64,000 bases of DNA from NCBI RefSeq assembly GCF_030253575.1, contig NC_080567.1:36609501-36673500 (forward strand), written 5' to 3'. The DNA is from Rhododendron vialii. Lineage: Eukaryota > Streptophyta > Magnoliopsida > Ericales > Ericaceae. A program made the translations under genes and the position numbers. The notes beneath the pieces were generated by a model. It searched no databases, was not told the origin of the DNA, and saw nothing but the letters and a program-made list of their open reading frames with translations. Below are positions 1-11,676 of the stretch, one piece after another. The stretch's first letter is position 1. Every line of letters starts with the position of its first letter.

Positions 1-3000
1 GTTGAACTCAAGACGTTTAAGTCTCGTCGATCTTTAGCCATGACTTGGTTGTTTAATTCTATGAAGGCTGATATTCGTAGTCCTTTCTTGCTTCTTAACA
101 CTCCATATCAGATTTGGACTATTGCCACACAGACTTATTCTCAGCAGGGCAATGATGCTCAGTGTTTTGAGTTGCGAAAGCGACTTCGTACTATGGATCA
201 ACACAATCGATCTGTTGCTGTTTACTTTGCTGATCTTAGTGGGGCCTGGCAAGAATTTGATTATTATCAGGGGTTTCAAGCAGTCTGTTCCGTTGATGCT
301 GGTGCTTGGTTAAAAAGAATAGAGAAAGAGCGTGTGTATGACTTTCTTGCTGGTCTTGATGTGGAGTATGATCCAATTAGAGTGCAGGTGTTGGGTCGTG
401 TTCCGTTTCCATCTTTGGGCGAGGCCTATGCCATTGTTCAACAGGAGGAGAGCAGAAGGGGTGCTATGTTACAAGCTCCTACTTCTGATCGTTCTGCATT
501 GGTTGCTATTCCGCAGCGACAGTTTGGGTCTGGCAGTGGAAAGTCTCAGTCTGGTACTACCAGTGGGATCATAGACCGTATGTCACTCCAGTGTGATTAT
601 TGCCACAACACTGGACATACCAAGGATTTCTGTTGGAAGTTACATGGCCGTCCTTCTCGTGGGCGAGGCAGTGGACGTGGAGGTCGAGGTCGTGGTCCCG
701 GGCGTCTTATGGCTCAGGCTGATTCTTCCTCTACTATAGCTCCTACTTCCACAGCAGCTCCTACTGCATCCTATTTTGCTCATTCAGGTATTCCAGCTAG
801 TGCATTTACTGCCTCCTCTGGTATTCCTTGGATTATCGATTCTGGTGCTTCAGATCATATGACAGGTTGTTCCTCTGTTTTTGATTCTTATTCCACTTGT
901 TCTGGTAAGGATAAGGTTCGAATTGCCGATGGATCGTTCTCTGCTATTTCAGGGAAAGGTTCCGTTCGCTATTCTCCCTCTATCTCTCTCTCTTCAGTCC
1001 TCCATATTCCAAACTTTGCCACTAACCTTCTTTCAGTTAGTAGTTTTACACATTCTGCAAACTGTTCTGTGACATTTTTTCCTACTCACTGTATCTTTCA
1101 GGAACTGGAAACGGGGAAGGTGATTGGCAGTGGTAAAGCACATGGTGGTATCTATTATCTGGAGCATGCACCTCATCCATCTCAGCCATCTTTATCATGT
1201 GGACAAGCTCTACGGGCAGATATGAGTTCCACTCTTTCTTTGTTACATCGGTGGCACCGTAGATTGGGTCATCCCTCTTTTGGGATATTAGAAAAACTTT
1301 TTCCTACTTTAGTTAAACATTGTCCTAGGGATCAGTTTTTTTGTGAAGCCTGTGAGTTTGGAAAACATAAACGCTCTTTTTATGCACCTATTAATAAACG
1401 AAGTGATTCTCCATTTATGGTTATCCATTCTGATGTTTGGGGTCCTTCTCCTGTTACTTCTTTAAAGGGCTATCGATGGTTTGTTACTTTTATTGATTGT
1501 TATTCTCGTGCCACATAGGTGTACTTACTCCAGTCAAAAAATGAAGTATTTTCCTGCTTCAAATCTTTTCATAAGATGGTGTGCACTCAATTTGATACAT
1601 ATATTAAAATTCTTCGGAGTGATAATGGGACTGAGTATATTGATAAGATTTTTCGGACAAATCTAGATGATAATGGTATTATTTTTCAGACGACTTGCGT
1701 TGACACTCCGCAACAAAATGGAGTCGCTGAGCGTAAAAATCGTCATCTTGCTGAGGTCGCTCGATCTCTTTTGTTCACTATGAATGTTCCCAAATATTTA
1801 TGGGGAGAAGCTATTTTAACTGCTACATATCTTATCAACCGTATGCCATCAAGTGTCCTTAATTTTAAAACACCTATTGAGTGCCTGCCAAGCAGTTGTC
1901 GAGTTACGACTCTTCCACCTAGGGTGTTTGGTTGTGTGTGTTTTGTTCATGCCCCAAAACCTTCTGGGGGCAAGCTAGGACATAAAGCTCATAAGTGTAT
2001 TTTTGTTGGGTACTCTCCTACCCAAAAAGGCTATAAGTGTTACGATCCTTATTCAAGAAAGATGTTTGTCTCTATGGATGTTACCTTTTGGGAAACAGAT
2101 GTTTTTTATTCTCCCTCTAAACCATCTCTTCAGGGGGAGCATCAACAGGAGGAAGAGATGTTTACCTTTTATAATCATAGTGAGGGGGAGAAATTTTTCT
2201 ATGATCATAGTGAAGGGGAGAAGGAAAACACTGGAGAGGAACCAGTATTTGTTGAAAGGGAAACACATGATATTGGTGGTGACATTGAGGAACAACTACC
2301 TGCACGACAACGACTGCAGGGAGCTGGCTTACAGAGGTATGCTAGACGGAAAAATGGAAAGTCTTCATGTACGTTACCACTTTGTCAATCACAATCACCC
2401 AATCCAGTTCCAAATTCCTCAGCTGACTCTTCTGGTAATGATTCTTCTCTTATTGAACCTCCTCCTATGGATCCTGACAATCTTCCTATTGCTATTCGAA
2501 AAGGTGTTAGATCTTGTACTCAACATCCTATTTCACAGTTTGTTTCTTATGACCGTTTGTCTCCTTCGTACCATGCATTTGTCTCTTCTCTTTCTTCTAT
2601 ATCTATTCCACAGAATTGGCAGGATGCATTCAAGATACCTAAGTGGAAAGGAGCTATGGTAGAAGAGATGACGGCTTTGAAAAAGAATGGCACCTGGGAT
2701 CTAGTGTCACTTCCAGGAGGGAAGAAACCAGTGGGCTGCAAGTGGGTGTTCACTATTAAGCAAAAGGCTGATGGTACAGTTGAGAGATACAAGGCAAGGC
2801 TTGTTGCCAGAGGTTTTACTCAAACTTATGGTATTGACTATGAGGAGACGTTTGCTCCGGTAGCGAAGATGAATTCTGTGCGAGCTCTTCTCTCGTGTGC
2901 TGCCCACTTGAATTGGCCTCTTCAACAGTTTGATGTGAAAAATGCATTTCTCCATGGTGATTTAAAGGAGGAAGTTTATATGGATATTCCACCAGGTTTC

Positions 3001-4300
3001 TCTTCTCTTGCAAGTGAAGGAAAGGTGTGTAGATTAAAGAAGGCACTTTATGGGCTGAAGCAGTCACCTAGAGCCTGGTTTGGCAGGTTTTCTAAGGCTA
3101 TGCTGAGTTTTGGTTACAAGCAGAGCCATGCAGATCATACGATGTTTATCCGGCGAAGTAATGGTAAGATTGCTGTCCTTATTGTTTATGTTGATGACAT
3201 AATAATGACAGGCAACGATGTGAGTGAGATTCATAACCTGAAGTCTCGTCTAGCTCAAGAGTTCGAGATTAAGGACTTGGGATCATTGAGATACTTCCTT
3301 GGAATGGAAGTAGCGAGGTCTGATAGAGGTATCTTTATTTCCCAACGCAAGTATATACTTGATTTTTTGGAAGAGACAGGCATGTTGGGCTGTAGACCTG
3401 CAGATTCTCCTATTGAGGCGAATCATCATCTTAGTGGAGATGTGGGGGAGCGTACTGATAAAGGGAGGTATCAGCGACTTGTGGGTCGACTAATATACTT
3501 GGCCCACACTCGACCAGATATTACTTATGCAGTAGGTGTTGTTAGTCAGTTTATGCATGATCCTCGTACTTCACATCTAGATGCAGTTTATCGTATTTTG
3601 AGGTATCTAAAATCAGCTCCAGGAAAAGGAATTTTGTTCTCTAATCATGGCCATTTGCGATTGGAGGCATTCACTGATGCTGACTGGGCTGGTTCTGTGG
3701 ATGATAGGCGTTCTACTTCTGGCTATTGCACTTTCCTTGGGGGTAATCTGATTACCTGGCGAAGTAAGAAGCAATCGGTAGTCGCTAGGTCTAGCGCAGA
3801 AGCTGAATATAGAGCTATGGCTAATGGTGTTTGTGAGCTCTTGTGGCTCCAAACTTTGTTACTTGATTTGGGGTTTGCTGATAGTGTTCCGATGAAACTT
3901 TACTGCGACAATAAAGCTGCCATTAACATTGCTCATAATCCCGTTCAGCATGACAGAACGAAGCACATAGAGATTGATCGACACTTCATCAAGGAAAAAT
4001 TGAACGAGGGTTTGATATGTATGCCGTTTGTGAGATCTGAAGATCAGTTAGCTGATATATTCACAAAAGGGCTGGGTAGCAAGAGTTTTCATCCTATTGT
4101 GTTCAAGTTGGGCTTGATTGATATCTTCGCACCAACTTGAGGGGGAGTGTTAGATGATGGATCTATTTGTATCTAGTGTAATTATATGTCTTATCATGTA
4201 ATTAGTTTAAGTATCTAGGACCGTAGTGCAATTATTATACAGCTTGTATATATATTTTCTACGTTGAATGAAATTAACTCTAATGGGTTTTCTCCCTATT
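1..4300 (+). mobile_element. Ty1/copia LTR retrotransposon, 5' end outside window
   Basis: Gag-pol region of a Ty1/copia element in sense orientation. Recognisable parts in order are a gag region with a CCHC zinc knuckle (about 580-650), an aspartic protease (about 830-880), the GAG-pre-integrase and integrase core (about 1230-2100), reverse transcriptase with a YVDD-type centre (about 2620-3400) and RNase H (about 3660-4060). The order integrase before reverse transcriptase defines copia. A purine tract precedes the 3' LTR, which begins at 4148; its right end, near 4300, is uncertain. The 5' LTR lies left of the window, so LTR divergence cannot be used for dating. The coding region is nearly continuous with about one break, which suggests a fairly young but non-intact copy. 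It lies antisense to the PLAA-type gene and probably within one of its introns. Confidence 0.95.
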
Positions 4301-4423
4301 ATGATTACCCTAAAATTGAACAAAAACTAGGACTTGCAGGCAAAGGTTGCACAAGAAGAGGACCTTCACAATCACACTAGAAAAGATTATCTCCTAGACT
4401 CATACTATTTGAATCAATCATAC

Positions 4424-6233
4424 CTGTAACAAGCTCGCCTGAAGGCAACTTTATAACAGATTGAATTGCTGCTTTATGAGCCTCCCAAGATTCAATGGGT
4501 TGACCTTTCCTCCATCTTCTTAATGTACTACAATAAGGAAGCGCCAATGATACACAATATAGCATTATCAGCGCCAACGATACACAATATAGCATTTTCT
4601 CAAAGCTGCAAATTAACTGACAAGGTCAAAATTTAAACAAATCAATGCATATTATAAAATGAGTAAAGAAAAGCATATAACTATCCCATACAATACCCCA
4701 CCAAGATTTGCAACAAAATTTAAGGTTGTGACCTAGCACCAATGGCGGACACAAGGGGGTGCTAGGGGTTGCAAGGGTCCCTGCACAACTCCAAATATTC
4801 GCATTAATTTGAAAGTTCATTGGCATTGGCCCCTGTAAGTCCCTTAGGTGCATAAAAATTCTTAAAATTCCCATATATGGGTGGGGAAAAAAACTCCCTA
4901 AAATTTCAAGTTATCAACCATTTTTTGGTTGCGCCTATAAAATTAAATGACGATTACAAATATACACACAATTTCGTCTCTTCGTCAAAGTTAGCCAGTG
5001 ACAATATGTACTTATATAATATACTTTTTGACTTTTTGTTATAATGTAGACTCAATGTTGTGAACCGGATTACCAAACCAAGCCTTGTGTCCCAATCAAT
5101 TGGTTGTGAAGCGGATTCAAGCGACAAAAAAGATCAACTCTGAACTCTACGTATGCGTGAGGCTAAACTAGTCTTCTTACTACCAGATCTTGTTGTAAAC
5201 AGGAGCCATGTGTGTTGCGTATGCACGATCAATAACTATCTACAATTTCCAACAACTGAAAGATTGTCCATTGGTATAGAGTTCTGATAAAAGTGAACGG
5301 ACAACTGCACGTAAGACGTAACAACCACCGTACCCAAAAGGAAGGGGACACTAGTTGGCATATAACCTATAAAAGTTGCTTCTTGTCACCTTATTCATAC
5401 GGAAGTGGAAATTTAACATTCAAGGATACTTGGGGAAAATGTACATCTCAGAGATATAAAATGAATAAACGCAAAACCAAACACTCAGCGCCAAATCTTC
5501 AGACTACGCTCACTGATAAAGTAATTGATGCAATCTCTAGTAGCAGGATAGACTCCCAAAAGAACTCAAATGCAACACGTAAATCCTCATTCCAAACCTA
5601 CGGATTTAGTTCACTAACATAAGCACTAGTAGCAGCATATATGTGCAAGGAATCCGCACGATTCTCATTTACCAAACAACACAGAATCCCACATGAAAAA
5701 AAGAAAAGAAAAGAAAAAAGAGATGCAACCGCCATAAACGATCAGCACGAAGCTCACCAATCAGCCGAAGCCGACACAATGTCCAACCCGTCCAGCGCAA
5801 TGCCGGTGACCTGCGATTGATGTCCCTTCAGCGTCTGCACGGCCTCACTGGTCCTCAAGTCCCAAACCAAAACAAGAGTGTCCATCCCACCGGACACAAT
5901 CCTGCCTTCAGGAAACTCCTCATCCGGCGAAACCCAAGCCAGTGGCCCCACGAAACTGGTGTGCCCTAGTAGTATTTTCGACGTGTCGTAGTTTCGGTTG
6001 TTCGATGGGTCCAGCGACCAAACCCTAATTGTTTTGTCTCTCGACGAAGTTGCTATCCCAACATTGCCACAAACGCATATACCACGAACCTAGAGCATAA
6101 ATTGATTACGTTCAGTAACAGTGTGCGAAAGAATTCAAATTGATTTCAAAAGGAAGATCGGATAGAGACTTACGTCGTCGTCGTGACCTCGAAGTTCACG
6201 GCTCAGCCGGTACTCTGTAGGGTCGATATCCAT
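4424..6233 (-). CDS. PLAA: PLAA/DOA1-type WD40 ubiquitin adaptor, 5' exons only
   Basis: Three exons on the minus strand: 6233-6174, 6089-5758 and 4527-4424, all with GT-AG borders and compatible phases. They encode about 165 residues starting MDIDPTEYRLSRELRGHDDD and containing the first WD40 blades, with blade ends such as TIRVWSLDPS, LVLVWDLRTS and TLRRWRKGQP. The match to Arabidopsis At3g18860 is strong, including exon-end positions. Family members are about 760 residues: a WD40 propeller, a PFU ubiquitin-binding domain and a PUL domain that binds p97/CDC48, acting in ubiquitin-dependent protein turnover. The last exon seen ends in phase 1 after GELVT. The next exons would lie left of position 1, with the copia element in the intervening intron; otherwise this is a truncated copy. 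Intron 2 (4528-5757) holds only transposon debris, including a hAT-like scrap near 4740. Confidence 0.85.

Positions 6234-6235
<2 letters not shown>

Positions 6236-6266
<31 letters not shown>
6236..6266. repeat. (GA)n microsatellite in PLAA 5' leader
   Basis: An uninterrupted GA run begins three bases upstream of the PLAA start codon. It reads as CT on the sense strand, so it is probably the 3' end of the 5' UTR. Confidence 0.9.
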
Positions 6267-6267
<1 letters not shown>

Positions 6268-7079
6268 ATTTAGAGAGAGAGTAGGGTTTTAAATAAGGGA
6301 GGGAGGGTTTTTCCGGTGAGAGGTCTCTGTGTTTTCTTCTCTGTAATCGGCGACGGAATCGCTTCTTCTCCAAGTTGATCTTACGGAATGGGCCCCACAG
6401 GACCCGTTTAAGGAGAACGGGTCAAACACCATATATTGAACCACCCGAATAACCAGGCCGAATAGAACCCGAGAAACTTGGACTGGACCAACGTGGGCTG
6501 GACCAAATGACCCAAGTTTGAGGGTCCGAATCAAAATTGGTTGGGGACACATGGGCCGAGACCTCAGACAATTTGAGGTTCTTTTTCATTAAATCAAAGA
6601 CAATCTAAAATATGATTAAAGAAAATACAATCTAAATTATGACTAAAGAAAATACAATCTAAACTATTTAGAGATTGACTTTGTGATGGTATATGCTAAT
6701 ATGCATAGCCTTGCAATCGAATAAGAAACCCTTTCAACTTATACAATCGTTGTCACTGCTACTTGTCTTTTTCGATTCATATTAGATTATATGGTGGTAA
6801 ACTATGCCTAAGAGATCAATTTTTTTTTCTAGTCAACTAAATCAAGGTTTTCAATATAAATAAAATTTAAGAGTACAAATATTCTCTCTTACTTTTTCTC
6901 CTAATACGAACCACCATAACTAACATTTCGTCTCCTCAATTTTAGTTACATTACGCTTATAATGACTTCTATATAAACATGCATACACACCAAACCGATC
7001 AACTTATTATAGTTGATGCTCGATGGAGAGCACTAGAGTTGGATGGATGCCAAGGGCTATAAGGGTGGAGTGAGGGACT
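6267..7079. other. PLAA upstream region, no gene seen
   Basis: This stretch holds the likely promoter of the minus-strand PLAA gene followed by AT-rich sequence. No conserved reading frame or clear terminal repeats are visible. Confidence 0.5.
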
Positions 7080-7345
7080 AACACTTCTTACTTGATTGGA
7101 TAAATATGCACATAGGTGGATCGAATTTGAAGCAACTTTTGTTTAAGCTCTCTTGTTCAGCCGTTATTTACTACTTGTGGAAAGAGAGGAATATGCGTGG
7201 TTTTCAACAAAAAGCCTCTACTGTTTTTCCTAGGTTATTTGCGCAATGCATTCAGACATCGGTGCTTATGTAAGTTCATGTAGGAAACTGCATAATTCTG
7301 ATGAAAATAGGCTGCGTAATTCTAGAGTTTCGGAGGCTTTTCCCC
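7080..7345 (+). mobile_element. LINE fragment, C-terminal RT-associated region
   Basis: The plus strand reads KQLLFKLSCSAVIYYLWKER followed by NMRGFQ. This is the typical tail of the zf-RVT region of plant L1-type LINEs (consensus VYxIWKERNxRxF). Only about 80 codons remain and upstream LINE domains are absent, so this is a relic. The LINE 3' end may be the A-tailed stretch at 8871-9039, separated by later insertions. Confidence 0.65.
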
Positions 7346-7404
7346 TTTGTTTGTGCCATAGTTGCACTTTATTTCATTGTGATTCGTGTGTTTCGAATCC
7401 TTTG

Positions 7405-7797
7405 TTAACCTCTCCACGTGCGAGTCAGGGGTCGCCCGTGCGGGGGAGTATTGGGATTTGTCCCACATCGGTTAAATATCTCCTCCAAAACTAGTATATG
7501 AGCTTGGGCAGCCTCTCCACTCTTTGCCAATTGGTTTGGAGTTGGATGCTTTAACATGGTATCAGAGCTAGGTCTTGGGTGGCCTCACATTGTGTGGTCA
7601 AGTCTCAATCGTCCGAGTCAATCATCTCACCTTATCAATTAATACCTCCACGTGCATCCGGGCTACCCGTGAGGGGGAGTGTTAAAACTTGTCCCACATT
7701 GCTCATTTAAGCCACCCAAGCTTGGTTAATAAAATCTAGAGGCTACTCCATCTATTACCAATTGGTTTTAGGTTGGAACCCTCCAAGAAATCTAACA
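7405..7797 (+). mobile_element. TRIM-type miniature LTR element, tandem remnant
   Basis: Two short diverged LTR copies, 7449-7556 (108 bp) and 7680-7797 (118 bp), share TTGTCCCACAT and a CCAATTGGTTT(T/G)(A/G)G block, and both end in TAACA. Directly after the first is a tRNA-Met primer site (TGGTATCAGAGC). A purine tract (GAGGGGGAG) precedes the second. A second copy of the internal 3' end (CCACGTGC to CGGGGGAG) also precedes the first LTR, so the locus looks like the remnant of a tandem LTR-internal-LTR-internal-LTR array, a form known for TRIMs. There is no coding capacity. Divergence between the LTRs indicates an old copy. Confidence 0.75.
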
Positions 7798-8730
7798 GAT
7801 TACTTCCCCAAGAATCTTTGAGACATGTAGGAAGGATCTATGGACGTGATTATTGACTGTTTGACTAGTCAATGGGCATGCGACACGTGTACTTATCCTG
7901 CGTGGGGTTGACGGTTTGACCGACGAACTCTAGCTCGCCACGTGGTACCTCAGTCGCACAACATGTGGCCCCACATGGGAGCCCCGCACTGTCCATCACT
8001 ACGCTATGCCCGTATGAGGGTCGCGAGCCCATATTCCTCCTTGAAGGAAAGAACTGTATATATACAGATAAGTGCTTGGCTTGGTCCCCATGTAATGGAG
8101 TGTAATGGAGACGTTAACGCGGTCTAACCAAAATACACAAACATATTGTCCAGACTCTAATGTCTGCTACGGCCTTTAGGCAGGACCTAAGAGGCCCCTT
8201 AAGGCTTGGCAACAGTACTGGCACAACCGAACATGTCACGACCTTGCCCCAACGGGAATGAAGCGGATCTAGTGGCTTGGTGGCTATAAAAGAAGAAGAG
8301 GATCTTCGATAATAAGAGGATACGCTCACTTTAATACTCGTGGTCATCGCGAGCATAGTGACACCTTGGTGATTAGGGGGGGCGGAAGGGACATGTGTCT
8401 TTTTATTAGCTCGCCACTTGGCGCCCAAGCACTAGCTCGTGTGGGCTATAAATATGAAACGTCTCTTCATAAATCAAAAAAGAGCTCATTATGAACATTC
8501 CCTAGAGAGAGAAAAGTTGGTGAGCATTGAATTGAAGGGGTATTTTATACCCTTTCAGGACTCTATTGTCTTTCCTCATTGGGATCTCTGTTCACCCATA
8601 CTCTCTTCTTCACCCTTCTTGATCACTCCTTTCATTCCTTTCCATTAACTATTTTAAACCTCTCCGGCACATCTATTCTTAAAGGGTATTTATCCAAGTC
8701 AGATTCAGACCTATCCAATTAGGCATAATT
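7798..8730. other. Repeat-like region with possible LTR promoter motif
   Basis: No conserved reading frame. A TATAAATA motif near 8448 followed by a pyrimidine-rich leader-like stretch resembles the promoter part of a plant LTR, and GCTCGCCAC motifs recur at about 7930 and 8408. No LTR boundaries or target duplications could be set. Confidence 0.35.
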
Positions 8731-8870
8731 TGTACAATAATTCTAGCACCACGCACACTTACGCATCCAAACATGCACCCACACTCATGTGAGTGGACCT
8801 CTAGTATGTACGAGACCCACCACTGTATGTTTAGGTGTGTAAATCGGTGTGGTGCTAGAAAAATTGTAAT
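8731..8870. mobile_element. MITE with about 45-bp terminal inverted repeats
   Basis: The left end TTCTAGCACCACGCACACTT and the right end (reverse complement TTCTAGCACCACACCGATTT) are matching inverted repeats that continue for about 45 bp through CATCCAAACATGC and CACCTAAACATAC. Total length is about 140 bp with no coding capacity. The superfamily is not clear because a target duplication could not be fixed. Confidence 0.7.
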
Positions 8871-9039
8871 TTGTATAGTAGTTATGGCTGGCATTGATTT
8901 CTGCTCCTTTGTTTTCTTTGCGTATTGATTAGTTTTGTTTGGCCGTGGGCTTGAGTTTTGTTTATATGAGGAATGCCCCTTTGCATTTGTAATGGGTTTG
9001 TTTTAGTAAAAAATTTAATTACCCCCAAAAAAAAAAACT
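8871..9039 (+). mobile_element. Possible LINE 3' tail
   Basis: GT-rich sequence with a TTTGGCCGTGGG block ends in TAAAAAATTTAATTACCCCC followed by a run of 12 A. That layout is typical of plant L1 3' ends. It may belong to the LINE fragment at 7080-7345, split by the TRIM and MITE insertions. Confidence 0.35.
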
Positions 9040-11640
9040 ACTAAGCCGAGGTGGGAAATTTTTAAAATGCTCAAGGGCCAAAGTGGAGTTACCTTGCCTT
9101 TTTCAATGGAAGTGAAAACTGTTTGGTTAGGTTTTATTTTGTGTCATCTAGCTGTTATTTTTCCAGAAAACAGTTTTGAAAAATGGTTCCGATCGAAAAA
9201 ACTGATTTTGGAAACAAAAATAACTAAACAGAGTTTCATAGGAAGCCGGCCGCCCGTTGACTGTGTTTCTTGAACAAGTTTTATGCTTCATTTCATCACA
9301 AAATGCACGTGTTCGAGGAGTAAAGAATTTTTAATCTCTCTTACTCTTTCAAGAGGTGATTTTGCAAAGAAAAAACTCCAACAAGTTTGAAAATGTCCAA
9401 CAACTTGGCCCATAGTGCTTACTCAAGTCATTTGCATAACTCGTTTTTGTAAGCTACTCCTTGCCACACAATTACACGTTTTTGTAAGTTTCTCAGTTGT
9501 CTCTCAAGAATTTCTTAATTTTGTCTTGTAGTAATATTCAGAGAATGTCTTCCTTGAAAAGTTTATCTTTCAATGATTGACCTTTTCAAGTTTGATTGCA
9601 TTTGAAAACTGAAGGGAAGGTCCATGTAGGGGAAGAGCCATATTATTACCATATATATAATGTGTCGAGTTGATGAAACTGCATTGTTGGACTAGAGGTA
9701 CGCTTTGTTCAAAGATTTTGTGGAGATCCAAAAAAGAAGAAAATTTTCAATGCAACGGTTATTTGCAACGCCTCATTCATATTGGATGAAAATACATTCG
9801 ACTCAAATTATTTGAGATGACTTTACAAATAACTATTGCAAGAAACTTTTTACAGAGAGAAGTAATGCTAACGTCTGTTGTTATTAAGGTACAAAGAATG
9901 CTAAAATGAGTCACAAATTTATAACACATTTCGTATAAGCTAAACCAATTTCTAGTATTTCGATCCACTATATATGGAGATATCATTCGCTTAATAAGTG
10001 GTGATTAGCATTTTCTTAAAATACAAATACCTTCACCCTATGGATCTCCACAGGACCCAAATTCGACATCCGAACACCGTCATGCTATGTTTGGGTTGGT
10101 ATTTGAATTTTTTTTTGAAAAATAGTAGGGGTAATAAGTAGAGAGAGATAGAAAGAGAAATGTTGGAAGTAGAAAGAATCTAAGGGGAATCTAGGGAGAA
10201 TTTTTAAAAAAATTCTTTTTGAGTTGTAAAGAAAACAAAGCAAGATTGTTGAATTATCTGCACACAAGTCCAATCCTAGCTTATCTATAGAAAATTGATT
10301 TTGACACTCCCATTTTCTCTAACAACACTCCTCTTCTCTCACGAAATAAATCACCTAATAGACACAAAAGAGAGTGCCGTTAGAAAAAATGGGAATGACA
10401 AAATCACTCCCCTGTAACACCCCATTATTTAATACTTATATCCCCTCTCAGCTTTCATTTTGACGTGGTAGGAGGGGGAAATTGATTACTTAATACTGTA
10501 CTATTTAGTAGTCAAATTCAGCTTTGAGCTTTACGTAACTTCTTTATTTAGCTGATAGAGACCCTAATGATATAAACTTTTAATCCTTTTCTTGGATCGA
10601 GTCAAAGGCGTCCAACGATCCTGGTTAGGTAGGTTTATATTCCTTCTTTGCAAAAGGTCCTTCTCATCTGGGCCCATTTTTCTTATTCCATCCTAGAAAA
10701 CAAACTGTCTAAATACGATGTTCACATTCAAAGTTCAGACCTTATTTACAGCCCTTTTTGCATGGCAAAGAAAATCTTGTACAAAGTTTTACCCTCTACC
10801 TCTAGGCAAGAATCAATCACCATACCTGCAAAAGTGTCCTGAGGGAAGAAAATTCATTTTCCTGTGTCTATTTCCAAATTCTTTTCCAGCTTTTTCTACA
10901 ACTGAACAAGCCATTTTATGGCGGGAGGTCAGATCTATTATACCAAAAAAGTATCTGTACATTTGTTCCCGTGCAATTGTTCCCGTGCAATTTCAACAGC
11001 ATGATTGAACAATAATCTCTTCCTGGGAAGAATCTTTTGTTCGATCTGGGAAGAATCTTTTGTTCGATCTTGCGGCCAACATTACATGTACTTTGGGTAC
11101 TGCTAACCTGAGGTGCTATGGCGGTCGTTGGGAGGCTGCTATGGCTGCCCTATTGTTCGTTGCCACAGATATATGCTTCAACCGTTTTGCAAAATCAAAG
11201 CTACTGGATCAGAAATTTTCTCAAGCTCCATTTTGCCAACATTCCTAGTTACTAGAACAGTAGCATACCCACAACGCAACCACATTTCATTTGATCAGTT
11301 GATATATATCTGACTGGCTAGAATGCTAAGATTGCCTTCAAAGGGCACACACACTGCCCACATTTCCTAAGTGCTGATCTAAAAACCAGTAAAACATTCA
11401 ATCTCGGAAGATAATCAAGAAAACTAAATTCCTGGTTCGTAAGAGAACATATCTATTCAGATAAACAAACATGATAAACATGGCTACTTTACATCTTCTA
11501 TGCCTAGACACCATGATTGAATGGAATGAATGCCTAGTCATCTGTTAAGTTTCCAAACAACATGAATCCTATTCCTTGCCTTCAATTCAAGACACAAATT
11601 AGAAGCAATGGTTTAGCATCATACTACATACTATGTAAAA
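9040..11640. other. Intergenic, no gene recognised
   Basis: AT-rich sequence without a conserved protein or clear transposon ends. Small local duplications are visible: a 23-bp repeat at 11025-11070 (GGGAAGAATCTTTTGTTCGA twice) and GTTCCCGTGCAATT twice at 10966-10992. The part just left of 11677 is the probable 3' UTR of the UPF0496 gene. Confidence 0.5.
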
Positions 11641-11676
11641 ATCAAATCAAATTACCGGTACAAGACCAGCATGCAT

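Noticed and set aside
2003-2662. 219-codon frame within the copia element
   Set aside because: It overlaps the recognised pol region in another frame and has no independent similarity.
4738-4935. Complete hAT MITE in PLAA intron 2
   Set aside because: Only one end (AATGGCGGACACAAGGGGG) resembles the family. No matching far end or 8-bp duplication was found.
8114-8428. 104-codon minus-strand frame as a gene
   Set aside because: It lies in repeat-like sequence with no conserved motif and no splice structure.
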